From assembly GCA_018806985.1 (NCBI GenBank), contig JADANN010000315.1, positions 186,001 to 250,000 on the forward strand: 64,000 nt of DNA. The letters are read 5' to 3'. This DNA is from Angiostrongylus vasorum. Its lineage: Eukaryota > Nematoda > Chromadorea > Rhabditida > Metastrongylidae. A program made the translations under genes and the position numbers. The notes under the pieces are model-generated. The model worked only from the letters and a program-made list of their open reading frames with translations, had not been told where the DNA came from and did no database searches. This document shows, piece after piece, positions 32,701-44,870 of this stretch (its first letter is position 1; each line of letters begins with the position of its first letter).

Positions 32701-35700
32701 AGAGGCAACTGTGCCGTGATTTTCTGTATTGTGACCTGCCTTAGTTTTATATTTGAAAAAGGTTTTTTCTAAGCAAGTTTTGCAAGATGCGCCTTGTTCA
32801 CTTTTTGTTCAGGTTTTTGTTTCTGATTGCCTTCTGTTTACCAATAAGCTTTCAGTATGACTCATTTCTGTTCGTTTTTTTGGATAAATCATATAAATCG
32901 GACGTTGTGCATTTTGCTGATTGAGAATTTGGTATGATTCCCACTGTGTGTCAAAAAAGAGACAAATATGAATCGTCAACCCTCAACTCCACTCTGTCCT
33001 TCCGTTCCAGCTTGTACACAACCATAAATGAATAATAAAGAGTTTTCGTAGTTTTGGTAAAGTGTTTTCACTTGTCAAGTGTAGCTTTTTAAACTATCGA
33101 ATAACTTGATTGGCTAACAGTTTCGACTTCATTCTTTCCTTTTCTGCATGAGAGATGCTCAGCGGGCTCTGCTAGTTCATTGCTAGTGCAACACTCTCTG
33201 TCTTGTCTTGATGTTGTCCCCGAAAATAAAGAAGCGAGCAGCTTGCTATGGCATAAGTTGAGTATGTGCTGAGCACCAAATGGAAATGCTTAACTCGTTT
33301 TGAATGTAAATGGACGAGGTCTGTAGTGAGCTTTGTTTTGTGTGAAAGATCAGAAATCCACAGAGGTCACCCATGATGATGTGAACAACTAAGTGGCTGG
33401 GAAAGGGCGATAAGGAAATATTGCATTAAGATTGCGACTTAAGTTGACGTAAATGACCTTTAGAACGTCCTGGAGTGTAAATATCAGACACGCATTAATC
33501 CATCACAACTTCCTGAATGTGGATAAAACGTTGACGGCGGAGAACTGAGTCCCGAAAATCGAAGAACTGCAGAGGGAACTTCAACTGCGACACTCAGCAT
33601 TGGTCAGCGAAAGGCACCAGTCTTTCTCGCCGCTTACGAGCGAGTCGTTGTACTACGGACTCTGCAAAGGTTGCGCGAGATGGACTACGAAAGCCTTGCG
33701 TCGTCCAAAATATCGGCTATTTGTCGCTTGCCGACTACCACTTTTCAAGTCGATAATTTCTTATGGGAGAAATTCTCCAGAACCCAAGAGCGCAGCTGTC
33801 TTCGACTACATCACCGCCTCCAGAATTTCACGCACGTGGCATCACCAAACTTGCTTTTGTTTGACAAAAAGTAGGATTTCCAGTTTTGTCCCGATTACTA
33901 AAATTTGCTGTGAACTGAGACGGCAAGCTCTGAATGTTCAAGTTGAAATCGAACATAAATCTCCTCAGAAGCGCAGCACCCTTGTACACTAAAATGTTCC
34001 GGAGTCACGATTTTCGTGTGCTGAATTCTTTTTCAGCTTCCAAGCTGTGGCTATAAGGTTAGCATAAAACTCTGCTGATGTTTTCGTATTCCGTGTGTAT
34101 CTCGTCTTTAACTCAGGCACAGTATAACTTTCCTCTTCACGTGTTTCTTAGCACATAAACGAAGCGACCCACTTTCCTCAATAATACATTCGTTGCCACA
34201 CGTTTCATGTGAAATCAGATGGACTTTAAAGGGCGCAGTCTACGTCTCAGTTGTTGGGAAAATAATGTAATGTTTTTTGTAGAGACGACGATGGTAGGGG
34301 CGCTTACCAATTAGTTGATGTTGCTTTGAATGTGTTGTGGTAGTTCAACCAGTGTTGTCGTCTACCCAAACTTGGCTTTTTTAAGCACATTTTAATAAAA
34401 GGTTTGCTTCATTGGAAAGATAAGACACCGTTGTTTTTAAGACTTTCCTAAACTTAATCTGTGTGAGTACTTCTTTTCTGGGTTATTGTAGAATTGGACT
34501 GATTCGAGTCAATGGCCCACAGGTGTTTGTCCCTCGCGATTCCGTTGTTCGTTGTCGAATCCAACGAAGTGGAGCACTGTTCGAGTGAAGAATCCCACTC
34601 TACAGTACCCTTAAACAGGATTCACCTATTTCTCCTATTCGATATGGTCTGTGTTTTTGGCGACAGTGTATCCCGCACCAGTCGTTATTTGATAGGCTGG
34701 CACGGATTACAGAATCATTCCTTTCATTTCCAGGATTTTCGATCAATATACTTTTACTAGATAGTGTTTTGAAATATTTAGAATGAGTCTCAACGTATTC
34801 GGATGCATGGGACATTACAATTGCAGATAAGACCAGTTTTTGTGGAAAGTATTTGTGAAGTTAACGAACTCTAGCAAACATCATGTGAGGGCAACGCAAA
34901 AAGCTGCCAGCACTGTTGAAGAATGGCGGATGAGTTTATTTTCATCACATACAGAAGATAAAAAATGCTTTAGTAGCATGACACAACCTATAGCAGAACT
35001 AGAGAATACACATGATATGAGAATCACCTAGCATCCTGTCGTGCAGAGGAGAACTGAATTGGCTGCGGAAACTTCAACAGAAAAGGTGTTACTCGTTTGA
35101 GGGTACACCGATCGGTGTGATTTGATTGCTATTGAAATATCAGTAGCGGCGACGGAAAAATTTTTAACCTAAATTCTATATATTTCCAGGACTGGAAAAA
35201 ATATTTATAAGGCAAAGTGTCCGCCGGCAGTTGGTTCTCAACTTCTCAAATACTTTAGTGATCGGAAAACTGGTGATTTTGCCATATTGTAAGATGGTTG
35301 ACGAGATTTTTTCCATCACATACAAGAGTTGGTAAATTCAAAAAACATGGAAAAAGATACAACGAGTAACATAGATAGAACGTATGATATGAAAAAACCA
35401 TAGACAACCACCATAGACAGGATTACCAGCTCGATGAATTTCAACGAAATGAAGTCTCGGAAGACGCTACTGTGAGCAACCACGTTCCCATCGCACGAGT
35501 GAACATAAGTAGATCTGTCTTCCTTCCTCACACTGATGAAAATCTATTCTAAGCGAAAGTGGCATTGGAGATGAAAACTAACCCAGCTAGCTGATTTTCC
35601 AGCATCGAGAATTCTTTGATTCAACCAAAACGGTTGTAAGCTACTGGAGTCTCATTTCAGGCACGCAACGTATGATTCTTGTAGACACTAGAGCTGATCT

Positions 35701-35850
35701 AAATGGTCAACACTAACCTCCACACTACACACAGATCTGTTCTATAAGTTCACTACTTATACAAAGAGAAACAACCAAATACAACTTCTAGTTGGGCTGA
35801 TTATGTAGACTCCTCTCGCAGCTCGGAATCACATCTCGATATATAATCAT
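32701..35850. other. Unassigned DNA
   Basis: No gene can be supported. Two overlapping frames at 33600-33992 and 33671-33874 read through without a clear domain; a possible old coding remnant there is discussed under rejected items. Nothing else is recognisable. Confidence 0.4.
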
Positions 35851-35869
35851 AAGCAACTGGAATATTTGG

Positions 35870-36625
35870 TTTTACTGCCGGAACACACCATCGAACAAGA
35901 CAGTAGCAGCGCCATCAGACTTCTAATATTTGCAGTTCTTTATTTTGCGACAAGAAGTACGCCAAATACGAAGATCTACGGAACTCACCCTTCAACTGCT
36001 TCCACTCGGAATTTTCACCACCTTAACATCCAGCGGCTAGACAAAAAGTTCACACTTCCCATGACGCTCTCAGTACACAAGGCTACACTTATAAGACTAT
36101 CGTTACATAAAATAATTCGAGGCTCTGAAGAAAGTGAAGTCTCTGAAACGCCAGCCATCGAACAACAACAACGACAACGACAACACTACTTGTAACCAAC
36201 CACATAACAGTTCAATAAGGGTAGTTTATAAGAATATATACATATATATATATGCCGATTACTTGTGCCGAAGTTTACTGGAAATCGGTGTTTTAAGATA
36301 TTAGGAGATCTACCTTTGATATTGCTAAACCAGTAAGATTTTGGTATCAAATCTTGTTCAGTTGACGTTCCGACGCCTTCTTCAGAGCTTTCATGAATTA
36401 AGCCGATTGTTCACAGCCGTTCGTCCTTGCGATTTAGCCTCTCTTAGTCGCCCTTAATCAAATCGTCGGGATTGGAATGTTGGAATGAAGTAAACTCACT
36501 CGGCAGCGCCCTTTTATACCGGGCGGTTGATGATTGACTGGTAACAATTTGTTTTTCACCGTTAACCGAGTGAACTTTGATATCACCTTCGTGTTGGATT
36601 GTTAATTGAAAGATAATATATAATC
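35870..36625 (+). mobile_element. PLE tail (same type as PLE-4)
   Basis: The tail from 36118 to about 36620 matches 10616-11120 block by block: hammerhead-like motif, CAACAACGA repeat, TGCCGATTACTTGTGCCGAA region, CACAGCCGTTCGTCCTTGCG, AATCAAATCGTCGGG and CTCACTCGGCAGCGCC. The 250 bp before it may be decayed PLE 3' coding sequence, but no motif is legible. Confidence 0.65.
36118..36153 (+). ncRNA. Hammerhead-like motif, cleavage site lost
   Basis: GGCT, CTGAAGA, weak stem II, GAAA, CGCC, AGCC. Stem I is perfect, but the cleavage triplet is GCC rather than GTC, which breaks the required U. A second, shorter motif on the minus strand lies at about 36361-36390. Confidence 0.5.
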
Positions 36626-36666
36626 AAGAATCAACTTTATCTTTCATTTATTTATTCGTAGTTTTT

Positions 36667-36765
36667 GCTGGTCTAGCCACTGTGGCTTCCTGGAGTCCCG
36701 AGGTCAGCCTGGCCGAATTCTGCCCTACCACAGGCAGTCGTCCTCTTTATAGATCAAAGGGAGAG
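36667..36765 (-). repeat. Repeat family C fragment
   Basis: GTCTAGCCACTGTGGCTTCC, CCCGAGGTCAGCCTGGCCGA and CCACAGGCAGTCGTCC are internal family C blocks in minus orientation. Confidence 0.75.
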
Positions 36766-36768
36766 TTT

Positions 36769-38150
36769 GTATTTATAAAGTTCCGCAACGACTGTCGTCG
36801 ATCAGAAGGTCGCTTTTTGCCCTGTGAATAGGTAACATGTGCACGCTACTACAGCTGACTGATGTAGACACAAACACTGAGCTCGCCTTCAACTGGCTTA
36901 GGCATTGGTCGTAGATCCAGTTGAGTCCATACTTTGTCTTTTATGTGTAATTGCTCAACGAACAGACCTAGACTATTACAGGACAACGTACATGAATGAT
37001 AAATGAATAAACATGATGTGTCCTTTGCTCGTGAGTTCAAACCTAATGCATCAAGGAGTCCGACAGGGAGAGTTCTAATATGGAATGTGAAGGCAAACGC
37101 AGCGAATGTTTGTGAACACGTCCTTCGGACCGCAGAACAAGTGAATTTTTTACATTGTCTTCACACTTTTTTTTAAAGAGCGGTGCAAGCTGTGCATGGC
37201 CAAATAGAGTTATTTTTTAGTTGCTCAGAAGCACATCCTTCTGCAGCATGAGAAGAATGTTCTCCGATTTCAAATATAAAAATTACTCAATAGCTTATCT
37301 CAAATGACGAAAAACTTAGTTATACAAAAAATTGTGATTGGTAATAAAATTCTCATTATTGGTTCACATGTGAACTGAAAATAAAATGAAAATGGAGATG
37401 GTGATGCTGAATCCCTCTGCTGTACATCACAGTCGGACACCCAGGAACACTTCACAGCCAAGATGAGGGCGGTAAACCCTTGGTCGGTTGGGAACATCCT
37501 TAAGGAACATTTTAGATGATTTGTGTTCAAGGAATGTAAAACTTCAAACTTTGTTACGAACTACCAGGGTTTTTCACGTTTTCATGCGAGTAATTATTTC
37601 CGACGTATTCAATACGCTGTAAATCCCTACCCAACAACTTCACTGGAAGAAAGAGACAGTGGGTAAATTGTCTTCTGAACAGGCAAGTAATTGCAACTAT
37701 TGATTTCACACGATGTTGATCACAACCATGGAAGTTGCGTTCCCTTTCGCTACTGTAGTGAGCTAGTTGGATGCCTGTTCGAGCAAAAGGTTATGACATT
37801 TTCGAGAGACCTAAGTTCTCATCTCAGTCTCATTAGACTTTTTGTAGTGATCGTATAGAGAATTCACATCTTGTATTTAATACTTCCTACATTGCTCTGA
37901 CGATATATGTTTCAGAGAGGGATTTGCCCAGCAATACAAATGTGGTTGTTCGTTCGATCCGGCGCAACGCTCTCACAGGCGCGCAAGCCTTTAATTCAGC
38001 TGTGGTCGGCAATGGTAGCAGTTTTGTCTGCGAAGCACTGATTTGATAAATAGGTATAGTTTTCGCATCAAGCTACTATGCATTCCATAGGCTCTGCTGA
38101 AGCCGAATGTATGGAGCGTCAAGTGTTGAATGCTCACCGAAATCCAGATT
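36769..38150. repeat. Dispersed repeat E, copy 2
   Basis: Copy of 19673-21335 in the same orientation. The first 600 bp are nearly identical by eye; later parts carry more differences. At 37408-37480 it keeps only the 5' end of the family C element that is complete in copy 1, so about 280 bp was lost here. Both copies lie downstream of a PLE tail. Confidence 0.8.
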
Positions 38151-38539
38151 ATTCATTCAAGTGTTTTGAATCCAGCGTGCACTGACTTCGTAAATCACAC
38201 AAATGATTCTTAACACACAGGCGACAGTGCATAATTTTCCGCTGCCAATGGTGTTTGTTGAGATCAATTTATATCAACTGTTCAGCTACTCAAATACGCG
38301 CTTAAATTAGCACATGTACTCTGTTGAGTCACGTTTTTAAATTCGTAAAAAAAATTTAGTTAGCGAGACTTGAAGTGTCACGACGACATGATATGTAAAT
38401 GTCGAAGACAAATAGTTTCAAGGATAATGTCCGCCTCTTTTTTTCATAAATGCTGGCGACGATTTATTAAATTTTGGCCTACGAACTGCTCATAAATCTC
38501 AGCAAGTTGACTGACAGAAGCAAAGATAAAAGGATAAAG
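38151..38539. other. Unassigned DNA
   Basis: Nothing recognised. Confidence 0.4.
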
Positions 38540-38762
38540 GATAAAGCTCTCGGCGTTGATCAATCCCTGAGGGATCCGTCACGCATTCGACTTCATTAAG
38601 CATCGTTTGGAGGTGATTGAATGCATATCTGGCTTTTACAACGACTCGCGGTGGCCTACCGATGTATTGAGCCAATGCTGGCATCCTGAGCCATGGACGC
38701 GGGGATCGATTCCACGTGTGTCTTGCAAGACACCTCCGACCACTGCACCACATGCGCCCTTC
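38540..38762 (-). repeat. SINE family D copy, core region deleted
   Basis: Minus orientation: tRNA-like head at 38700-38762 (box A GCGCATGTGGTGCAGTGGTC, box-B-like GGAATCGATCCCCGCG). The core is largely missing. The body runs from GCCAGATATGCATTCAATCA to GGATCCCTCAGGGATTGATC on the minus strand. Confidence 0.8.
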
Positions 38763-39266
38763 ATCACACACGTGCAAAAGCAGAAATAACCAGCAACATT
38801 TAAACAACCACACTTCATGATACTGCCAAAGCTTTCTTCACATTAAAACGAAACTCAATAATTTTGTTCTTATAAATAAGAGTTCCCAAACACGATTGAA
38901 AAATTACTTTTTTGTAGAAACGTATTATACGGTTACATGATTTGTGCTACTACCTCCTTCCTAAGCCAGCAAGGAAAGAGATTTTCTTCGAACCAGCCCG
39001 ATCCGAAGATTAGGACGAATCCCAGTGTGAATTCTCATAATTGTGTAATGCTAGCTGATGCAGAATGATCTATGTGCGAGCTATCCTCATTCAAGTGGAT
39101 GAGTAAATTCGTTCAATACGGTTTCTATTTATGCGATTAATAGAAGGAGTGATGAAAGACGGTGTAACGGTTCCACTCTGAGTAGTTCGTTTATCGTCCA
39201 TAGATCATTACATACCTATAATATAGCTATAGGTCACTTATATTTTTCGAATATATCCATAATGTA
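38763..39266. other. Unassigned DNA between two SINE D copies
   Basis: Nothing recognised apart from an AT-rich stretch near 39215-39260. The flanking D copies are in opposite orientation. Confidence 0.4.
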
Positions 39267-39267
39267 A

Positions 39268-39545
39268 GGGGTGCTTGTGGCGCAGTGGTCGGAGGCGCCC
39301 CAAACTATACACATGGGATCGATCCCCGCGTCCATGACTCAACAACCTCTTATACTTTCGGGGTCGGCAAATTGGCACCAGATTTGTCTAGCAGGGTAGT
39401 AACACTGACTCCATACATTGGTAAGCTACCGGAAATCATTGTAAAGGCCAGATATGCATTCAATTACCCCCATCGTTGCCTAATGAAGTCGAGATGCATG
39501 GTGTATCCCCCAGGTACTGATCAACGCCAAGTGACTTAGAGCCTT
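39268..39545 (+). repeat. SINE family D copy
   Basis: Head GGGTGCTTGTGGCGCAGTGG with A box TGGCGCAGTGG and box B GGGATCGATCCCCGCG; core CGGCAAATTGGCACCAGATT; body AGGCCAGATATGCATTCAAT and GATCAACGCCAAGTGACTTA. The best-preserved D head in the window. Confidence 0.85.
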
Positions 39546-39869
39546 ATCTGTTTTATATGGCCTATATTCGCACATTGTAGGATACCAAGCATTTCCTTCA
39601 TTCATATCGTTGCCTTTCAGCCTTCACAGTCGATGGCATCCCACAGTTCCTGTGAAATCGGTAGGTGCTTGTAGACTTTTAGTCATTGTTATTGATGGTG
39701 GTCAATCTTATGTATGTGTGAAGAAGTTGTCTTGTCTTTTGTTTACTACACATCCTTATTTTTATGGCAGAGTATCCACATGTGGATTATATTCTTTATA
39801 ACGGGACTTGTTTCCAGCATGTTTGGAACTATGTTTTCCACCTAGGAGTGATGGTGGGCTTGGTATATA

Positions 39870-39889
39870 TGTACGTGCGTATCTATAAC

Positions 39890-39936
<47 letters not shown>

Positions 39937-39990
39937 GTATGTATAAACATACATGTATTTGTGTGTATATATATATCTATATGTATATAT
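39870..39990. repeat. TA/ATGTAT microsatellite
   Basis: A long TATATA run (about 39890-39930) flanked by ATGTATGTGTATG-type repeats. The open frames across it are artefacts. Confidence 0.95.
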
Positions 39991-40094
39991 ACACGACGTC
40001 TATACGTCAGCCGAATATATTGCGTTAGCGTAACAATGCAAAAAATATGCATATGTTTATTTGTGAGCAGTAAATAAGCCAGAAAAAGAAGTAT

Positions 40095-40310
40095 AAGACA
40101 TTGTGATTTCTGTTGCGGCCTAAAGCTTATCTGAGTTCAATGCTGATTTTTGCTCCGCAGAGCATTTCCCGTTGACGGGTGATTGCTGATAACCCTATAG
40201 TGTGAAAAATCTCTGTGTGAGAAACTGGTAAAGCAGGAGCCTCGCTCGGCGTGGTGGAGAGCACGTGAGTTTCTGGAAAGGATAATTCTGGGTTTGAAGC
40301 CCACTTGAGG
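40095..40310 (+). repeat. SINE family B copy
   Basis: It carries the CCCGTTGACGGGTGATTGCT block, then GGCGTGGTGGAGAGCACGTG and the box-B-like TCTGGGTTTGAAGCCC. This is the clearest tRNA-like half of family B here. Confidence 0.7.
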
Positions 40311-40792
40311 TTACACGTTTTGTTCATATTTCCCACATCTTTGTGGCTTTATTTCCCATATTCCAAGATGCGCATGATGATGTCACTTTTTGTTTCTTCT
40401 CAGGAACATTCAAATCACCAATTATATCGACTTTAAGAAAAGCTTCCCATGAAATAAAAAAAACTTTTGGCACGCTTCTTATTCTCTTCTTCTACAATTA
40501 GTTCACTCAATGAAAACGTAGGGGCTTTTACGAGGGCCTTTTTTTAACTCGAAAGTGCTCCTCATTTCTTATTCTCCTCAAGCGGTGTTTGCATCAATAC
40601 AGATACAGATGTTCGCACAGGACGAGGTGCGTATTATGGTTTGTATTCTCAAGAGCAGCATAATAAGATGAACAAATCCAATCGATCGGGAATCAATCCA
40701 GTAGCACCGCTTTGAATGATGAAACTAGTGTGTGGGTTGCTTGAATACTTACCATTCGAAAGTTTCCTTGTACTGTTAACGGTAGCCACTTT
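40311..40792. other. Unassigned DNA
   Basis: Nothing recognised. Confidence 0.4.
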
Positions 40793-41927
40793 ACCGGTAT
40801 CACATGTAGTCCCGTTGATCGTCGACTGACTCGAGCGGGCGCCAGTGAATCTTCCACTTTCCCCTGTCGTGTGCAAGAGTAGCCCAGTGGGTTCTCCTCG
40901 CTCCAGGGAATCGTCAAGCATCATATCTTTTTTTCTACGTTCTTCGTGAACAACTCTGACCATCGGGTCGGTGGTCTTCCTGCAGTACGTTTGACATCTT
41001 GAGAAATCCAGTCACTAACGGCTCTTGTTCATCGGTTGCCGTTCATACGCATCAAGTGTCGACCGATCTTATCTTCGACTGCTTAGAGTACAGAACGGCA
41101 TCTTTGATTTTTGATCGTCGACGCAGGTCGAAGCTTCGAATCTCCCCCTCTCACTTGTGTGATATAGGACACTCTAACATCGTTCTTTTGATTGCGCGTT
41201 CAATAACACTGAGTGATCTTTCATCCAGCATAAGCACTGACCATGTTCCTGATGCATACGTTAAGCAGGAAGTACCGCTGTGTGGAAAAAGTGGGCACAG
41301 AGTCGGGTGTCTTTTGTTCTATTCCCTATATTCCCGATGCTCTTGACAGCTCTTCAAGCTGCTCGTTTCCTTCCGCTCAGCTCTGGAGGTAAGTCGTTCA
41401 TCATGTTGATTTTCCGATCTTGATAGATGTAAATGGAAAATTCAGAGATATTCGTTCCGTTAAGCGTGAATGGGGGCATACAGAAACCAATCCGCTCCTC
41501 ATGAACATCGTTTTCGTGAGATTTGGTCGAACACCAATCATCCCACAGGCTTTATCAAAGTGTTTGGTGTTATAAGTACGATGTCATCAGAAATGCAAAG
41601 ATGGTGTAATGACCGACCATCGATTTTCACTCCCATATTATTCCATTCCAATGTTCGCATGACGTTCTCGAGGGGTGGTGGTGAATAATTTTGGCGAGAT
41701 GGTATCGCCTTGCCTAACCCCCTCTTTTGAGGTCGATGTTAATATCGTTGTAGGATGAGTGCTATCATGGCTGTGAAATTCTTGTAAAGCTCACGAAGAA
41801 TCTTTATGTACTGAATAGGGACTCCTTGACAATCAAGCGCTTCCATGACTGCTTCTATCTCAATTGAATCAAAGGCCTTCTGTAAATCGATGAAGGTGAG
41901 ACAGAGCGGTTTTTTGTACTCTTGCGG
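40793..41927 (-). mobile_element. RTE-2: 5'-truncated sister of RTE-1
   Basis: It is homologous to the 3' third of RTE-1 (about 14760-15925) over its full length, with small indels. The 3' end reads the same as RTE-1 (CGATCAACGGGACTACATGT). The FADD region is deleted around 41556; the GRxLHHLxISDDI-like remnant shows near 41580-41620. Truncation of the 5' end at about 41927 is the usual LINE outcome. Confidence 0.85.
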
Positions 41928-42059
41928 TCTTGCAGAGCTCCTGCCTGCAGCATGCCTCTTCTACGGAAACTCGTTTTTTTCCAGAAGAAAGAACCGTCGC
42001 TAAGCATAGAATTCACCTAATGACATGACTTTTACGGAGATCGACCATATTCTTAAGAC

Positions 42060-44015
42060 GAGAATATGATGCCTACATCACACATTGGTAGTCCCATTAT
42101 TCTTCACTCGCCCTATCACAGCATTCTTTGCGCGGAGATCCGACTTAGCCTTCAGCTGAAAAAAAAACCATGTTATAAACCACGAAGAAAAACTGCTGGT
42201 GTGTATGACGAGGGTCATTTTGAACAAAAATTCTATCTATGTGTGAGTGACCGATTGAGAAAGACCCCACCGAAGAATATGGGCTACTTATCGAAGGACT
42301 TAAAAAGTTGTGCGGATTTCACTGCAGTTCGTTCTGCAGGGAAGACCAGATTGCATCTCTATTTACAGAAAGAAGTTGCGCGAGAGAGAGGAAACTGAAG
42401 CTTTATCTTACTGAAACTCGCGTTACATGACCAGTAATAAATGTCTGCTACAGAAGAGCTTTGCAGAAAGATCTGCATTTGTACAAGCAGAAGAAACTGC
42501 CAGAAGCAGAATAAAAAAGAGCCTGCTTGAAGAAATGCGGTCGGGACTTGTGTGAATGTAGTGTTTCGCCCTCAGCCTCGTTGAGCGAGTATGGAATCAC
42601 TAAAACTTTCCGGTATAATTTGGAATTGATAACGTAAAATTTATACATCAATCTTTCTCTTTCCACAGTCATCGTCCCAAACCCTAAAATCTCCGTTGGA
42701 GAAAAACCACCTAGAATTGTTGCTCTGAGGTTCGAGTTGCGATGGAGGGAGTGAAAAAGAGGTACAGCTTCTGGACTGGACAATATCACTGCCACTTTTC
42801 TTGGAGCAGGAACTTCAAAAAGACAAAAACCTTGAGCAGTAAGGGATGTGGTGCATGATCATACTGCCTAGGGAAGATGACTGAAGGGATCATTTTAATT
42901 ACCGCCCCGACATAGTTGTTGAATTTACTCCACAAGTTCTTCACGAAGGTTATCTTGTCGCGCATGGCAAGCACATTGGATAATTCACAACCAGTTGAGC
43001 GAGCAGGATTCCGACAAGGAATCTGCCTGATAGGCTTGCTGAAAATTGTGTGGCAAATCACTAAATTCTTTCGGTGGTACCATCTACTCCTGGTTCTAAC
43101 CCTTATGGAGCACGAGAAGCTTTGACAGCGTCCAAACGAATCCAATCCTATCATCACTTGTCAACCAAGGAGTGAACCCGTCCTACATAAGAACTCTATC
43201 TGAGTGTTATGGGAACTGTTCCACACAAATACTCGTCCCCTTACCGCATAAAAGGAAAAGGGGTTCGAAAAGGAGACACTATGTTGTCAATTCTGTTTAC
43301 TACCACACTGCATTGAATAATGAATTCTGGCGATTGGGATGCGAAGAATATACGTGTTGGTGGAAAAAATCCTGTCAAATTTTGTTTCGTCGACAACATG
43401 GTCGTCTTTCTCAAGAATCACCAGCGAAGCATAGGCAATAATCAATGAGCTCAGCGAAGCGAGAAAAGAAGATCGTAGTACGTATAGGCCGGAAGAAGAA
43501 CCACTTAGTGAGAAACCCAGCGTACAATGACGAACAGATCAAACTGGATGGCCCTCTGATTATAGAGACCAGCTCGTACGTGATCTGGGGTTCACCATGG
43601 CAAAGAACATGGAGGAGGAATTAAACAGAGGAAGAAAAGTAGCTTGGGCCGTAGTCGGGACTCCCAAGGAAGCCACCGACGAACTAAAGAACCCTAAAAT
43701 CTGCTTCGAGATTTGTTTTGCTCTTTTGCTCACATTTCTTTCCACACTTCTACGTTCGTGTTTTTGCTTTAACTTCGCATCTCGTCCAATATGGGCTAGT
43801 GAAGTCAAAACGTTAAGCAAACAAATTCGAACATCCTTTCTTTATAAAAAATCAAGCTTGAACATAAGCCCACACAAATTATTAATGGCCTTTATTTGAT
43901 CAACGAACCATAGAAGATCACAGAGCTGAAAACGAGAATTGTATCAGGCGACCTAATTTCACTGGCTATAATCCATTGAAGACGTCAAGTAGAGCTGATC
44001 TATGCAAGACTGTCC
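42060..44015 (+). mobile_element. RTE-3: older RTE-clade LINE, degraded
   Basis: Recognisable pieces in order: a pre-RT segment (KTAGVYDEGHFEQKFYLCVS, 42195), the NYRPD...LLHKFFTKVILSRMASTLDN segment (near 42900-42980), ERAGFRQGI (43000), VNQGVNPSYIRTLSECYGNC (43160), and a C-terminal MEEELNRGRKVAWAVVGTPK (43610). Stops and frameshifts are frequent, and the FADD block is lost near 43380. It is a different lineage from RTE-1 and -2. Confidence 0.75.
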
Positions 44016-44024
44016 GAGAGATGC

Positions 44025-44350
44025 TTACTTGGATATTTGGATGGCCTGCCTTCATAGGTTGTGGCGGCCCCCAGTGTAACTTTCATTCGTTTCTCTTTCG
44101 CGCAATCGTCGTCCATGGTAGTGGTCTGCATCGAAAACGGTGACGTCCGCGATGACCATTCCGTAATCATGAAATCATTCCCATCTACTAGTGCAGCTGG
44201 TTGATGTTAACCACGAACACGTCCCACCATCCTTTGGATGCTCTTCCAGGAGGACGCTTGCATTCTCTTGGAGTCTACTCCACTGCTGTTTTCGTCCATC
44301 TGTCATCTGTCCATCTTATTACGTGAAAGAACAATCTGTGAGGTCGTGAA
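44025..44350 (-). mobile_element. RTE-4: RTE 3' end sharing its terminus with family C
   Basis: On the minus strand it starts in the WTxxECKRPPGRA-type C-terminal segment (44290) and runs to the ORF end. It finishes with ACTGGGGGCCGCCACAACCT and a CCAAATATCCAAGTAAG tail. The last 55-60 bp align with the 3' end of family C repeats (GCTGGGGCCCGCACAACCAG plus CAAGTATCAAGTAAG). Confidence 0.7.
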
Positions 44351-44574
44351 TATATGTATGTGCTCGAGAGAAGGAGAATGAACTGGGGATAAGCAAAGAA
44401 ACTGTTGTTGTGCATCTATCCTAAACGCACATAGTACAAATCATAGTGTAAACACTGAACAAACTATTACAGATCCAAATAACTTTGCCTCAAAAGAAAC
44501 TCTGGGCATTGATTTCAATGAGATATGCATATTTGAATCTGTAGACTAAAATCAACATTGATTTCCTGACACTT

Positions 44575-44870
44575 TACGTGCGTGGCGCATTAGTCAATGA
44601 TGTACCGCTACACTGGATCAGTAGATGACTCGATCCCGCGCCCTAGAACTCGGCAAGGCTTCCATCCCTCTAAAGTCAGGAAATTCGTAGCAGATTTGTC
44701 TCGGAGGATAAAAGCAATGACTTAATATATCGGAGACCACTGGAAGTTACGGGGTAGACCAGATATGCATTCAAACACTTCTAACAATGTTTGGTGAAGT
44801 GGAATGCATAGCGCATCCTTAAAAAGTTGAACAATGCACAGAGCTTTACCCTTCTACGTTTTAGTTTCCT
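44575..44870 (+). repeat. SINE family D copy
   Basis: Head GTGCGTGGCGCATTAGTCAA with box-B-like GACTCGATCCCGCG; core (AGGAAATTCGTAGCAGATTT); body AGACCAGATATGCATTCAAA and ACAATGTTTGGTGAAGTGGA; fades after TTACCCTTCTACG. Confidence 0.75.

Noticed and set aside
33560..33992. Possible coding remnant reading LRTLQRLREMDYESLASSKI or KIEELQRELQLRHSAL in different frames; it faintly recalled a mitochondrial ribosomal protein.
   Set aside because: The pieces lie in different frames, with no splice sites to join them, and the resemblance is too weak to name a family.
39268..39340. tRNA gene (A and B boxes present)
   Set aside because: It is followed by the SINE D core and body, as in the other copies; this is a SINE head, not a tRNA gene. 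The same applies to 9873, 46008 and 55855.
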